The notes under the pieces are model-generated. The model searched no databases. It had not been told where the DNA came from and saw only the letters and a list, made by a program, of their open reading frames with translations. Shown here one piece after another: positions 55,234 to 63,176 of a DNA stretch of 64,000 nt. The DNA is from JANSXG01 sp024743075 (GTDB lineage Bacteria > Planctomycetota > Phycisphaerae > Phycisphaerales > UBA1924), in the NCBI GenBank assembly GCA_042140185.1, contig CP159477.1:2666001-2730000 (forward strand). Direction: 5' to 3'. Both the position numbers and the translations under genes were made by a program. Numbering within the stretch: the first letter of the stretch is position 1; every line of letters begins with the position of its first letter.

Positions 55234-55977
55234 ATGAGCCGGCGTGCGCGAGGACGCAAAGCGCAGCAGACCAAGTCAGCCAAGAAGGCGATGGATGCCG
55301 CACCGGCTGATCAGCCGTCGGGAAGGCCCCGGGTCGGAGTCGGATCCGGCGACCATGCGACCGCGCTCGATTCCAAAGTGCTGGTGCTCAACAAGTTGTA
55401 CGTCGCGGTCCGAGTGATCTCGGCTCGCCGGGCGTTCAGCATGCTCTTCCGGGATCTGGCCGAGGTCATCCATGTGGAAGACGGTCAGTATCTCAACTAC
55501 GACTTCGAATCGTGGGCGGAGATCAGTGCGCTTCGCCGTGAGCTCGGCGAGGGTGGCGAGCACGACTGGGTGAAGGCGGTGCAGTTCGAGATCGCCGTGC
55601 CGCGCGTCATCCGCCTGCTCGGCTACGACCGCCTGCCCCGCCAGACGGTCAAGCTCAACCGCCGGAACCTTTTCGCTCGCGACCGGAACCAGTGCCAGTA
55701 CTGCGGCAACCACTTCCCGACCTCCGAGCTCTCGATCGACCACGTCCATCCGCGCTCGCAGGGCGGCGGCGATTCGTGGACCAATCTCGTCTGCGCCTGC
55801 GTCCGCTGCAACGCTCGAAAGGGCGGCAGGACCCCCGGGCAGGCAAAGATGGACCTGATCCGCAAGCCGGTGCAGCCGAAGCGCAACCCGATGATCGCCG
55901 TCCGCCTCGGCCAGCAGAAGTACGAGAGCTGGAAAGCCTTCCTGGACAACGCGTACTGGTCGGTCGAACTGCGCTGA
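55234..55977 (+). CDS. HNH endonuclease family protein
   Basis: 247 residues. After a basic Lys/Arg/Ala-rich head comes VLVLNKLYVAVRVISARRAF, an N-terminal part commonly found in housekeeping-like HNH proteins. The HNH core is C-x-x-C (CQYCGNHF), LSIDHVHPRSQGG, WTNLVCACVRCNARKGG, giving two zinc knuckles and the His-Asn-Asn centre. The ATG has GGAGAG upstream. The gene stands alone, so it is likely a chromosomal HNH of unknown target rather than part of a mobile element. Confidence 0.88.
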   Translation: MSRRARGRKAQQTKSAKKAMDAAPADQPSGRPRVGVGSGDHATALDSKVLVLNKLYVAVRVISARRAFSMLFRDLAEVIHVEDGQYLNYDFESWAEISALRRELGEGGEHDWVKAVQFEIAVPRVIRLLGYDRLPRQTVKLNRRNLFARDRNQCQYCGNHFPTSELSIDHVHPRSQGGGDSWTNLVCACVRCNARKGGRTPGQAKMDLIRKPVQPKRNPMIAVRLGQQKYESWKAFLDNAYWSVELR

Positions 55978-56047
55978 TATCCTCCGAATTGCCGCCGATC
56001 GCTCTGCAGCCGCGAAATCGAACGCATCGGATTCGGAGGAAGTTCCC

Positions 56048-56887
56048 ATGAACAGCCCAACCACCCGCATCGTGGCGCTTGCTTCGGCGATCGCATTCCT
56101 CTCGACGCTCCTCGGTGGTATCGGGGGGTGCGCAGCGTCCTACCCGACCGTCGAGGGCCGGATGTCGGCATCCGCGCCGATCAGCGGCTCCCCGGCGATC
56201 GCCGTCCGCTCACTCAACGGCGGGATCAAGGTCGTCCGGGGAGACCTGGATGTCATGTCGGTGCAAGCGACCGTTCGCGCACGGAACGCCGATCGGCTGA
56301 GCGCTGCGCGGATCCGCACCGAGCAAGTCGATGGTGGCGCGTACGAGGTTTCCGTGGCGTGGCCCGGTGACGAGCGGCTGAAGAACGAAGGGGCGGATTT
56401 TCTGATCACGGTTCCTGCGGCGTCTGAACTGGTGCTCGAGAGTTCCAACGGCGCGTTCGTCGTGGAGGGGCTCGATGCCGCGGTCGCCGCGAGGACATCC
56501 AACGGGAGCATCAGCATCATTGGACCGTCCCGATCCGTGGACGCCGTAACCTCCAACGGGACGATCTATCTCGAAGGCGTTACCGGCAGCGTGGTCGCAC
56601 GGAGCAGCAACGGGTGGGTCCGCGCGCTGCTCGCCCCCGAGAACAACGGTCCCGTCCAGATGACGACATCCAACGGCAATCTCACGCTGAGGATCGGCCC
56701 CGCGTTCGAAGGTGAAGTCGAGATGTGGACGAGCAACGGGGCGGTTTCGGTGGATGGCTTCACCACCGGCGACTCACCGTCGTTTCTAGAGAGCCGACGA
56801 AACTACCTGCGGCTCGGCTTCGGTGACCAGGCCCAGCAGTCCAAGCTGCGGACCAGCAACGGCACGGTGACGGTGCGTCCGCTCTGA
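56048..56887 (+). CDS. DUF4097-type repeat lipoprotein
   Basis: 279 residues. The signal peptide ends at the lipobox LGGIGGC. The body is a parallel-beta-like repeat in which the tripeptide S-N-G recurs about every 20 residues (SSNGAFVVEG, TSNGSISIIG, TSNGTIYLEG, SSNGWVRALL, TSNGNLTLRI, TSNGAVSVDG, TSNGTVTVRP). This matches the DUF4097/DUF2807 adhesin-like fold. TCGGAGGAA precedes the ATG. Probably surface- or periplasm-exposed; the role is unknown. Intact. Confidence 0.8.
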   Translation: MNSPTTRIVALASAIAFLSTLLGGIGGCAASYPTVEGRMSASAPISGSPAIAVRSLNGGIKVVRGDLDVMSVQATVRARNADRLSAARIRTEQVDGGAYEVSVAWPGDERLKNEGADFLITVPAASELVLESSNGAFVVEGLDAAVAARTSNGSISIIGPSRSVDAVTSNGTIYLEGVTGSVVARSSNGWVRALLAPENNGPVQMTTSNGNLTLRIGPAFEGEVEMWTSNGAVSVDGFTTGDSPSFLESRRNYLRLGFGDQAQQSKLRTSNGTVTVRPL

Positions 56888-56903
56888 TCAGCGTGCGGAG
56901 GCC

Positions 56904-56909
56904 TACACT
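56904..56909 (+). promoter_or_regulatory. -10 box of the old-yellow-enzyme gene (leaderless candidate)
   Basis: TACACT ends 6 nt before the ATG at 56916. Confidence 0.45.
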
Positions 56910-56915
56910 CGGCCT

Positions 56916-58106
56916 ATGACCAAACTGCCGACCGCTGATCAGGATCTCTCGCCCGAAGCCGCCGCCGAGCGGGTCGCGCCGCTCTTCGAGCGCGCCGACC
57001 TCGCCGGAATCGAACTCTGCAATCGCATCGCGATGGCCCCGATGACCCGCCGGCTATCGCCCGACGACCGGGTTCCCTCGCAGGCGGTCGTGGACTATTA
57101 CGCGAGGCGTGCCGCCGGCGGTGTTGGGCTGATCATCACCGAGGGCACGCATGTCGACGACAAGCACGCGCCGGACTCGGCGAACGTGCCCGGCATCTTC
57201 AACGATGAGCAGGCTTCGGGCTGGAAGCGTGTGATCGATGCGGTGCACAGCGCCGAGAACAGCTTCGGCTCGCCGTCGCGCATCGCGGTCCAGTTGTGGC
57301 ACACCGGTCGTCACGCGATGAACCCGATCGGCCCGTCGGCGATCCCGGTGCAGAAGCGCGACGGCGGGTACAAGGACACGCCGCGTGAAATGACCGAGGC
57401 GGACATGGATGAGGTGGTGGCGATCTTTGAGAACGCCGCACGCCTGTCGATCGAGGCGGGCTTCGACTCGATGGAGATCCACGGAGCGCACGGCTACCTG
57501 CTCGACTCGTTCCTCTCGCCCGCTTCCAACCAGCGGACCGACGACTACGGCGGCTCGTTCGAGAACCGCATGCGCTTCCCGCTGCGCGTGGTCCGCGCGG
57601 TGCGCAAGGTCATTGATGATCACGCCGGACCCGACTACCCGCTGATGATCCGCTTCAGCCAGTGGCGGATGGAGGACTATTCGGCGTACGCGTACCCCGA
57701 CCCGGACCACCTCGAGCGCTGGGTGCTGGCGCTCAAAGACGCGGGCGTGGACATCCTCCACGTGTCCACGCGCGACGCCACCGATCCCGGTTTCCCGCAC
57801 CTGTTCGACACCGATACGGAAGACGGGCGGCGCACGCTGGCCGGGTGGACGCGGAAACTGTCCGGCGGGATGCCGACCGTGGCGGTCGGGCGCGTGAGCG
57901 TGTCGGCATCGATGGACGAGGGCGCTGCGGTGCAGACGACCGATCCGGCCCCCGCCGCGGAACTGATCTCGCGCGGAGAGGCGGACATGATCGCGGTCGG
58001 GCGCTCGCTGATCGCGAACCCCCGCTGGTGCGATACCGTGCGTGAGGGTCGGTGGAACGAACTGGTTCCCTACACGCGCGAAATGCTCGAATCGCTCGAC
58101 GATTAA
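56916..58106 (+). CDS. NADH:flavin oxidoreductase / old-yellow-enzyme family protein
   Basis: 396 residues, a TIM barrel with FMN. CNRIAMAPMTRRLSPDDRVP is the FMN-binding start. VQLWHTGRHAM and EIHGAHGYLLDSFLSPASNQ hold the conserved His pair and barrel strand 5. RTDDYGGSFENRMRFPLRVV is the family signature (given in part). VGRSLIANPRW near the end binds FMN phosphate. These enzymes reduce activated C=C bonds with NAD(P)H. Intact. It converges on the SseB-like gene, overlapping by 4 bases. Confidence 0.93.
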   Translation: MTKLPTADQDLSPEAAAERVAPLFERADLAGIELCNRIAMAPMTRRLSPDDRVPSQAVVDYYARRAAGGVGLIITEGTHVDDKHAPDSANVPGIFNDEQASGWKRVIDAVHSAENSFGSPSRIAVQLWHTGRHAMNPIGPSAIPVQKRDGGYKDTPREMTEADMDEVVAIFENAARLSIEAGFDSMEIHGAHGYLLDSFLSPASNQRTDDYGGSFENRMRFPLRVVRAVRKVIDDHAGPDYPLMIRFSQWRMEDYSAYAYPDPDHLERWVLALKDAGVDILHVSTRDATDPGFPHLFDTDTEDGRRTLAGWTRKLSGGMPTVAVGRVSVSASMDEGAAVQTTDPAPAAELISRGEADMIAVGRSLIANPRWCDTVREGRWNELVPYTREMLESLDD

Positions 58107-59254
58107 GCCGTTCGCGAGGCGCGGCCTGCGATCTGCTGGTCGATGCTTCGCAGCGGGACGACGAACGCGGACGACGCCGGGTTCACAACGGCCTGCTGCG
58201 CTCCCTGCGCGGGCAGTCCGGCCATCCATGTCGCGATCTTCGACGGAACTACCGGCATGATGATCTTGGGAAGTTCGCGCTGACGGCCTGCGTTCTCGGC
58301 GGCGGCCCGTGCTTCGGCTTCGCTGGTGAACAGCATCAGCGCCGGGTTCTGCTCGATGAGCGTGAAGCCCGGCTGGTTCGGACGATTCGGGTCGCGCAAC
58401 GCGTACCAGCGCTGCAGGGAGAAGAACGCGTCGAGCAGGGCGCACTGGGCATCGGCGTGTCCGGCGATCTTCGCGCGTTCGGCCAAGGTATCGAAATCGG
58501 GATCGACGAGGTCGGCGTTCCTCGGCCGCTTGGCGTGCACGCGTTCGTAACGCGAGGGGATCGCCTGCAGCACGCTCGCGAGGCCGGGCTGGTCGGAGCG
58601 GTTGAACTCTACGGCCTGCACGCCCTGCTTCTGCTGCTCGAAGAGCCACGCGAGGGCTTGCTCGGTCGGCATCGTGGCGATCTTCCAGACGAACGGCGAG
58701 TTGCGATACGGCTTGGTGTTCACGAGCGATTCAGCGCGGTACTTCGCGCTGAAGAAGAGCAGCATGGGCCCGAGCGGCGACTCGACGGCGTGGGCTTCGG
58801 TCTTTTCGGCCTTGCCGCGTTGGAGGATGTGCAGTTCACGCTTGGAGAGCAGCGCCTCCCAGAGAGCCTCGACATCCTTGCTGGAGTGGCCCTTCATCGC
58901 CTGCGCAGTGAGGCGGTCGATCTTGTCCTCGCTCACCGGCTCGACTTCACGGACGGGTGCGGGCTCCTTCTTCGGGACCGCCACGCCCCGCGCGGGGTCA
59001 CCCGTCTCGACCGGCTGGCTGTGGGTCAACGGCTTGATCGTCCCCGCAGCGCCCGTGAACCGTTCCCGGTTCTCGGTCGGCGATGCGGGGGACGACTGCT
59101 GGGGCCCCAGCCATTGGTCGGTCATGTCAGCATTCTCGGCCTGAGCAGGAGCGCTGGCGTCTTCGCTCACCGGCGCGACCGGCGATTCCTGATCCGGCTC
59201 GGCGCCCTCGGGCTGACTTGTCTTCTTTCCCTTGAATCGATCGAGCAGTCCCAA
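58103..59254 (-). CDS. SseB-like protein with long acidic head
   Basis: About 383 residues from a TTG at 59252-59254 that has AGGGGG upstream; an ATG at 59407 would overlap the aldo/keto reductase gene and is less likely. The head (LLDRFKGKKTSQ) is followed by a Pro/Glu/Gln-rich stretch of 120 residues. The domain from VEALWEALLSKRELHILQRG through PLGPMLLFFSAKYRAE resembles the SseB N-terminal domain (helix, then beta sheet). The C-terminal 150 residues are helical and beta mixed. A second SseB-like protein lies at 60373. The function of bacterial SseB proteins is unclear. Confidence 0.6.
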   Translation of the reverse strand: MGLLDRFKGKKTSQPEGAEPDQESPVAPVSEDASAPAQAENADMTDQWLGPQQSSPASPTENRERFTGAAGTIKPLTHSQPVETGDPARGVAVPKKEPAPVREVEPVSEDKIDRLTAQAMKGHSSKDVEALWEALLSKRELHILQRGKAEKTEAHAVESPLGPMLLFFSAKYRAESLVNTKPYRNSPFVWKIATMPTEQALAWLFEQQKQGVQAVEFNRSDQPGLASVLQAIPSRYERVHAKRPRNADLVDPDFDTLAERAKIAGHADAQCALLDAFFSLQRWYALRDPNRPNQPGFTLIEQNPALMLFTSEAEARAAAENAGRQRELPKIIMPVVPSKIATWMAGLPAQGAQQAVVNPASSAFVVPLRSIDQQIAGRASRTA

Positions 59255-59388
59255 GCGGGCCCCCTTGCTATCTCGTGCGTGCCATCGCCGGAGCGGCGAT
59301 GTCTGATGGATGGTGGCACCGAACGCGCGATGTGTCCACCGACACAGGCGACCGATTGTGACTCCGTCCGGTAACGCGGATCGCCCGG

Positions 59389-60376
59389 TCAGTTCCCGCT
59401 CAGGCAATCGACCGAACCGAAAATCGCCTCCAGCCGATCGAGCGTCGCCTCTGGAAGCGCCGGCATGCTGATAGAGGCCACGTTCTCCTCGATATGAACA
59501 CCGCTTGAGGTCCCCGAGAGCACCACATCAATGCCCGGTTCGTGCGCAGAATCGGTACCCGGCTTCCATAAGCGTGACGGGTGCCGGGCGACCGGGCTCT
59601 GCGGATGCCGGATCGGTCACGAAGGCCAGCGGGTCCAGCGGATCGTCGATCAACGCCCGATCGATCACACCGGGCGACATCGCATCGCCAATCTGCTCGA
59701 CGAGCTTGGCCGGCTGCGAGAGCGCCGCACGCACCGCGAACATGCACTGGGTGCCGACGCCGAGTTCCTGAGTCCTCGTCAGCAGCCGATGGCGCGCCGA
59801 CGGGTTGAGCAGATTGAAGCCGATCATCATGACATCGAACGGCTGGTCGTCGTCTTCGAGCAGCCTCGCGAACGCGTCGTGCCCGCGGTCCTTGTCGAAG
59901 TACTCACTGGCGGCGAGGCAACGGATCTTGCCCTGCTCGCGCAGCCGCAGCATCGCCGGGACGATCTCGGCCATCGCGAATTCGATCTGGCTCGTCGCGA
60001 GCGCGTGGATGTGCAGGATGTCGATGCGGTCGACACCAAGCCGGCTCAGCGACGCCTCGACCCCTTGCACGAAGACGTCAGCGGTCACCGGAGGATCGCC
60101 GTCGAACGCCCAGAGCGACTTTTTCGTGGACAGAATCACCTCGTCACGCGACACCGATCGGATGGCCTCGCCGACCGCGCTCTCGGTGCCATAACTCTCG
60201 GCGGTGTCGATGTGATTCACGCCCAGTTCGAGCGCCCGGCGCACCACGCTGACGGCGTGGTCGTGCCCGAGGCCTTTGCGCAGGCCCAGTCGCGAGTGCC
60301 CGCCGCAGCCGAGACCGGCGATCGAGGTCTTGAGCCCGGTACGCCCGAGCGTGCGCCGGTTGGTGGTCGCGGTCAC
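59389..60376 (-). CDS. Aldo/keto reductase family protein (apparent frameshift)
   Basis: About 330 residues after repair. RRTLGRTGLKTSIAGLGCGG, NHIDTAESYGTESAVG (catalytic Asp/Tyr), EVILSTKKSLWAF (catalytic Lys) and RIDILHIHA (catalytic His) are present. The frame breaks at 59542-59548 (TGCGCACG, expected TGCGCCCACG, two C missing). It then resumes HEPGIDVVLSGTSSGVHIEENV and ends at 59389. The last part is the NADP-binding C-terminus. It overlaps the SseB-like gene by 4 bases, so the two are coupled. Substrate unknown. Confidence 0.85.
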
Positions 60377-60855
60377 GACGGTCCACCTTCACTCGGCGCG
60401 TCGTCATCGGCCATGAACAGCGCGTGCAGCACCGGGGCGTCGGCGAGGCGCAGGGGGAACGACTCGCCGTGCGGGTTGAACATCGCACGCGTGACACCGT
60501 GCTCGGTCAGCGTCCGCATCCACTCGACCGCCTGCGGCACGGCGGTGCGGATCACCGGGACGGTCTTGTCTTCGAGCACGCACCCGATGGCCTGCGCCGT
60601 CCGCGCTGCCTGCTGCGTGTCGGTGAACGCGAGCAGGCAGATGGCTTCGGTCTGACCACCCTCGCCCTCCTGAGTGCGCTCGCCCTCCTCGGCCTGATGC
60701 ACCGTGAACGGCCAGAGCACGGGCTTGTTGGGCTCATCGCGCGAGCCGAGCATGAACCACGACGGCAGGTTCAGCAGCTTCTCGTACACCGCGCGCATCG
60801 CGTCTTCGCTGCGACTGGCTTTGGCGTCCTGGACGAGTTGGTCGAATGCCGACAT
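60373..60855 (-). CDS. SseB-like small protein
   Basis: 160 residues from the ATG at 60853-60855, 3 bases after the tyrS stop. AVYEKLLNLPSWFMLGS, then PVLWPFTV and ICLLAFTDTQQAARTAQAIG, follow the SseB pattern of a helix, a sheet and the LLAFTD strand. The C-terminus (ALFMADDDAP) overlaps the aldo/keto reductase start. The unit tyrS - sseB-like - AKR is probably one transcript. Confidence 0.65.
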   Translation of the reverse strand: MSAFDQLVQDAKASRSEDAMRAVYEKLLNLPSWFMLGSRDEPNKPVLWPFTVHQAEEGERTQEGEGGQTEAICLLAFTDTQQAARTAQAIGCVLEDKTVPVIRTAVPQAVEWMRTLTEHGVTRAMFNPHGESFPLRLADAPVLHALFMADDDAPSEGGPS

Positions 60856-60857
60856 GG

Positions 60858-62186
60858 TTACGACCACCGCGTCACGTGCCAGTTCTTCTTGCCGCGCCGG
60901 ATCGCCGCGATCTGGCCGTGGAGCAGGTCCTCGGCCTTCAGCGTGTCGTCCTCGCCGACCTTGCGACCATTGATCGAGATCGCGCCGCCCTTGAGGTGCG
61001 TGCGGGCCTCGCTCTTGCTCTTGGCGAGGCTCGTCTCTGCGAGCAGATCGATGAGCGACATACCGCCCTCGCCGAGTTGGGCCTTGGCATGCTCCGAACT
61101 CGGTGCACTCTCGAGCACCTCGTTGAGCGTGTCGAGGTCGAGCGACGCCAGATCGCCCGAGAACAGCGCCTGGCCCGCGGCCTCCGCCTTCTCCATCGCC
61201 TCCTCGCCGTGCAGGATCGTCGTCGCCTCACGCGCAAGCGTCCGCTGGGCCTCGCGCTTGAACGGCTCTGCGCAATGACGCTCTTCGAGGGCACCGATCT
61301 CGTCCTTGCTCAGCAGCGTAAAGATCTTGACGAACTTGATGACATCTTCATCCGCCGCGTTGAGCCAGAACTGGTAGTAGCGGTACGGGCTCGTGCGATC
61401 GGCGCTCAGCCAGATCGCGCCGGTCTCGGTCTTGCCGAACTTCTTGCCGTCGGCTTTGACCAGAAGCGGAGCGGTCATGCCGAAGGCCTTGCTCGCGGCG
61501 TCCTCATCGTCGCCGGAGTGACGCCGGATCAGGTCGCAGCCGGAGACGATGTTGCCCCACTGGTCGCTGCCCGCGCACTGGAGGGTCACGCCCTCCTCGC
61601 GGTACAGGTGCAGGAAGTCCTGCGCCTGGAGCAGGACGTAGCTGAACTCGGTGTAACTGATCCCCTGGTCGCGCCCCTCGAGCCGGTTCTTCACCGAGTC
61701 GCGCTGGATCATCTGGTTCACCGAGAAGTGCTTGCCGATGTCGCGCAGCGCTTCGAGCCAGCTGATCTTCTCGATCCAGTCGATGTTGTTCACCAGCCGC
61801 GCGGCGTTGGCCGACCCGGAATCCACATCGAACAGCGACCGATAGATCCGGCACTGGGCCTCGACGTTGCCCATGATCTCCTCGCGCGTGCGCAGCGACC
61901 GCTCGGCCTCCTTGCCCGACGGGTCACCGATCAAGCCGGTCGCACCGCCCGCGAGGATGTACGGCGTGTGCCCGGCCAGCTGAAACCGCTTGAGCAGCAT
62001 CAGCGGCACGAGGTTGCCGATGGTCAGGCTCGGGGCGGTCGGGTCGAGGCCGCAGTACAGCTTGCGTCGCGTGCGCAGGTGCTCCGTCAGGCCCGGCTCA
62101 TCGGTGCACTGGTAGAGCTGACCGCGAAAGCGGAGATCGTCGAGAAACGCCTGAGAATCGAGGGATTGGGTCGCGTTCGCGCTCAT
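60858..62186 (-). CDS. tyrS: Tyrosyl-tRNA synthetase
   Basis: Charges tRNA-Tyr. About 442 residues. The HIGH-type site is in DPTAPSLTIGNL, tRNA/tyrosine contacts are in GATGLIGDPSGK and CAGSDQWGNIVSG, and the KMSKS-type loop is KKFGKTETG. The C-terminal S4 domain (LAKSKSEARTHLKGGAISIN) is present. The ATG at 62184-62186 lacks a ribosome site; a TATCCT box lies 6 nt upstream. Intact. Confidence 0.96.
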   Translation of the reverse strand: MSANATQSLDSQAFLDDLRFRGQLYQCTDEPGLTEHLRTRRKLYCGLDPTAPSLTIGNLVPLMLLKRFQLAGHTPYILAGGATGLIGDPSGKEAERSLRTREEIMGNVEAQCRIYRSLFDVDSGSANAARLVNNIDWIEKISWLEALRDIGKHFSVNQMIQRDSVKNRLEGRDQGISYTEFSYVLLQAQDFLHLYREEGVTLQCAGSDQWGNIVSGCDLIRRHSGDDEDAASKAFGMTAPLLVKADGKKFGKTETGAIWLSADRTSPYRYYQFWLNAADEDVIKFVKIFTLLSKDEIGALEERHCAEPFKREAQRTLAREATTILHGEEAMEKAEAAGQALFSGDLASLDLDTLNEVLESAPSSEHAKAQLGEGGMSLIDLLAETSLAKSKSEARTHLKGGAISINGRKVGEDDTLKAEDLLHGQIAAIRRGKKNWHVTRWS

Positions 62187-62192
62187 ACCGGG

Positions 62193-62198
62193 AGGATA
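62193..62198 (-). promoter_or_regulatory. -10 box of tyrS (leaderless candidate)
   Basis: TATCCT on the minus strand ends 6 nt before the tyrS ATG, identical in box and spacing to ribE. No T-box or other leader can fit. Confidence 0.5.
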
Positions 62199-62243
62199 CC
62201 AAAGCCGCCGCACGAGCCGGCCGGTGGCACCCGTCCGGGCCGA

Positions 62244-63062
62244 TCAGTCCTCGATGGGGACGGTCGAGACCTCGACCTCGCCCTGAAGCGGTGTCGGCTC
62301 CGCACCCGCGTTCAGGCGCATCGCCAGTTCTTCGGCCTGGGTAAAGGTCATGGTGCCGGTTGTGAGCGAGCCCTTGCTGACCGGGCCGCTGACGCGCGGC
62401 GCACAGATCACCCAGCCGTCGACGACCGCGGCGATGGCGGAGCCCTTGTTCCCGGAGGTCAAACGACGCAGCGCCTCGGTCCCGGGCCCGTTGAGAGCGA
62501 AGTCCACCGTCGGGCGCGTGAACTTGTCGAAGTTCACCTCGGCGTTCGAGACCGCGAACCCCGGCGCGAAACCCGCACAGGCACGCTTCGAGCCGGTGTT
62601 GTGCACCAGCAGGTAGTAGGTATTCATGTAGCGTGACACCACAAGGCCGCTGGAGCGCGACTCGTAGGGCGGCAGGTTGATTTTCGGCGAGGGAACGCTC
62701 CGGCCGACCTCGCGGAAGGTGGTCGCGTCGACCATCGGGATCCAACGGAACTGGTCCGAGTCACTGGCCGGCTCGTCCACCGCGCTGCGGACCACGCCGA
62801 TCAGCGGATCGGACGGGTCGACCGCGACAAAGAACTCGAGTTCCGCCGCCTCGGCGAGACCGCTGGCGGACTCGATCGGATCGCGGTTGTAGATCCGCTC
62901 CACCTGGTCGATGCCGGCTTGAGCCGCGGCCTGCTCGGCCTGCGTCAGCCCGTCCCACGAGGAGCCGGAGGAATAGCCGCTCGAAGAGCAGCCGATGAGC
63001 CCGCCGGCAACGGCAAGGAGCGAAGCGGAAAGGTAAGCACGATAGCGAAGTGTCCTGGTCAT
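62244..63062 (-). CDS. Lipoprotein with a SecD P1-head-like domain
   Basis: 272 residues. The signal peptide (RAYLSASLLAVAGGLIGC) ends at a lipobox. A Ser/Gly linker leads to a first domain (residues about 65-140, ELEFFVAVDPSDP). A second domain runs from TRPTVDFALNGPGTEALRRL through AAVVDGWVICAPRVSGPVSKG to FTQAEELAMRLNAG. That order (F-x-L-x-x-x-G, a dG-x-V-x-x-A-P strand, then the eA-x-x-L-A-x-x-L-x-A-G helix) is how the SecD P1 head subdomain ends. There are no SecD membrane helices. Probably a periplasmic lipoprotein built from a SecD-type fold; the role is unknown. Confidence 0.65.
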   Translation of the reverse strand: MTRTLRYRAYLSASLLAVAGGLIGCSSSGYSSGSSWDGLTQAEQAAAQAGIDQVERIYNRDPIESASGLAEAAELEFFVAVDPSDPLIGVVRSAVDEPASDSDQFRWIPMVDATTFREVGRSVPSPKINLPPYESRSSGLVVSRYMNTYYLLVHNTGSKRACAGFAPGFAVSNAEVNFDKFTRPTVDFALNGPGTEALRRLTSGNKGSAIAAVVDGWVICAPRVSGPVSKGSLTTGTMTFTQAEELAMRLNAGAEPTPLQGEVEVSTVPIED

Positions 63063-63176
63063 ACCCGAAGGCTCACTTTCAACCCGCCCGGTGCGGAAGC
63101 GAAAGCGCGTCAAACCGGCACCGACCCTGCCGATTGTGACGGCTGGGCAAGGCCGTTTCGGTCGTGACCGCATTGC

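Noticed and set aside
15418..59548. Programmed ribosomal frameshifting in the broken genes
   Set aside because: The needed shifts differ in direction and size (one base missing, two missing, one extra) and no slippery site plus structure recurs, so a common recoding signal does not fit.
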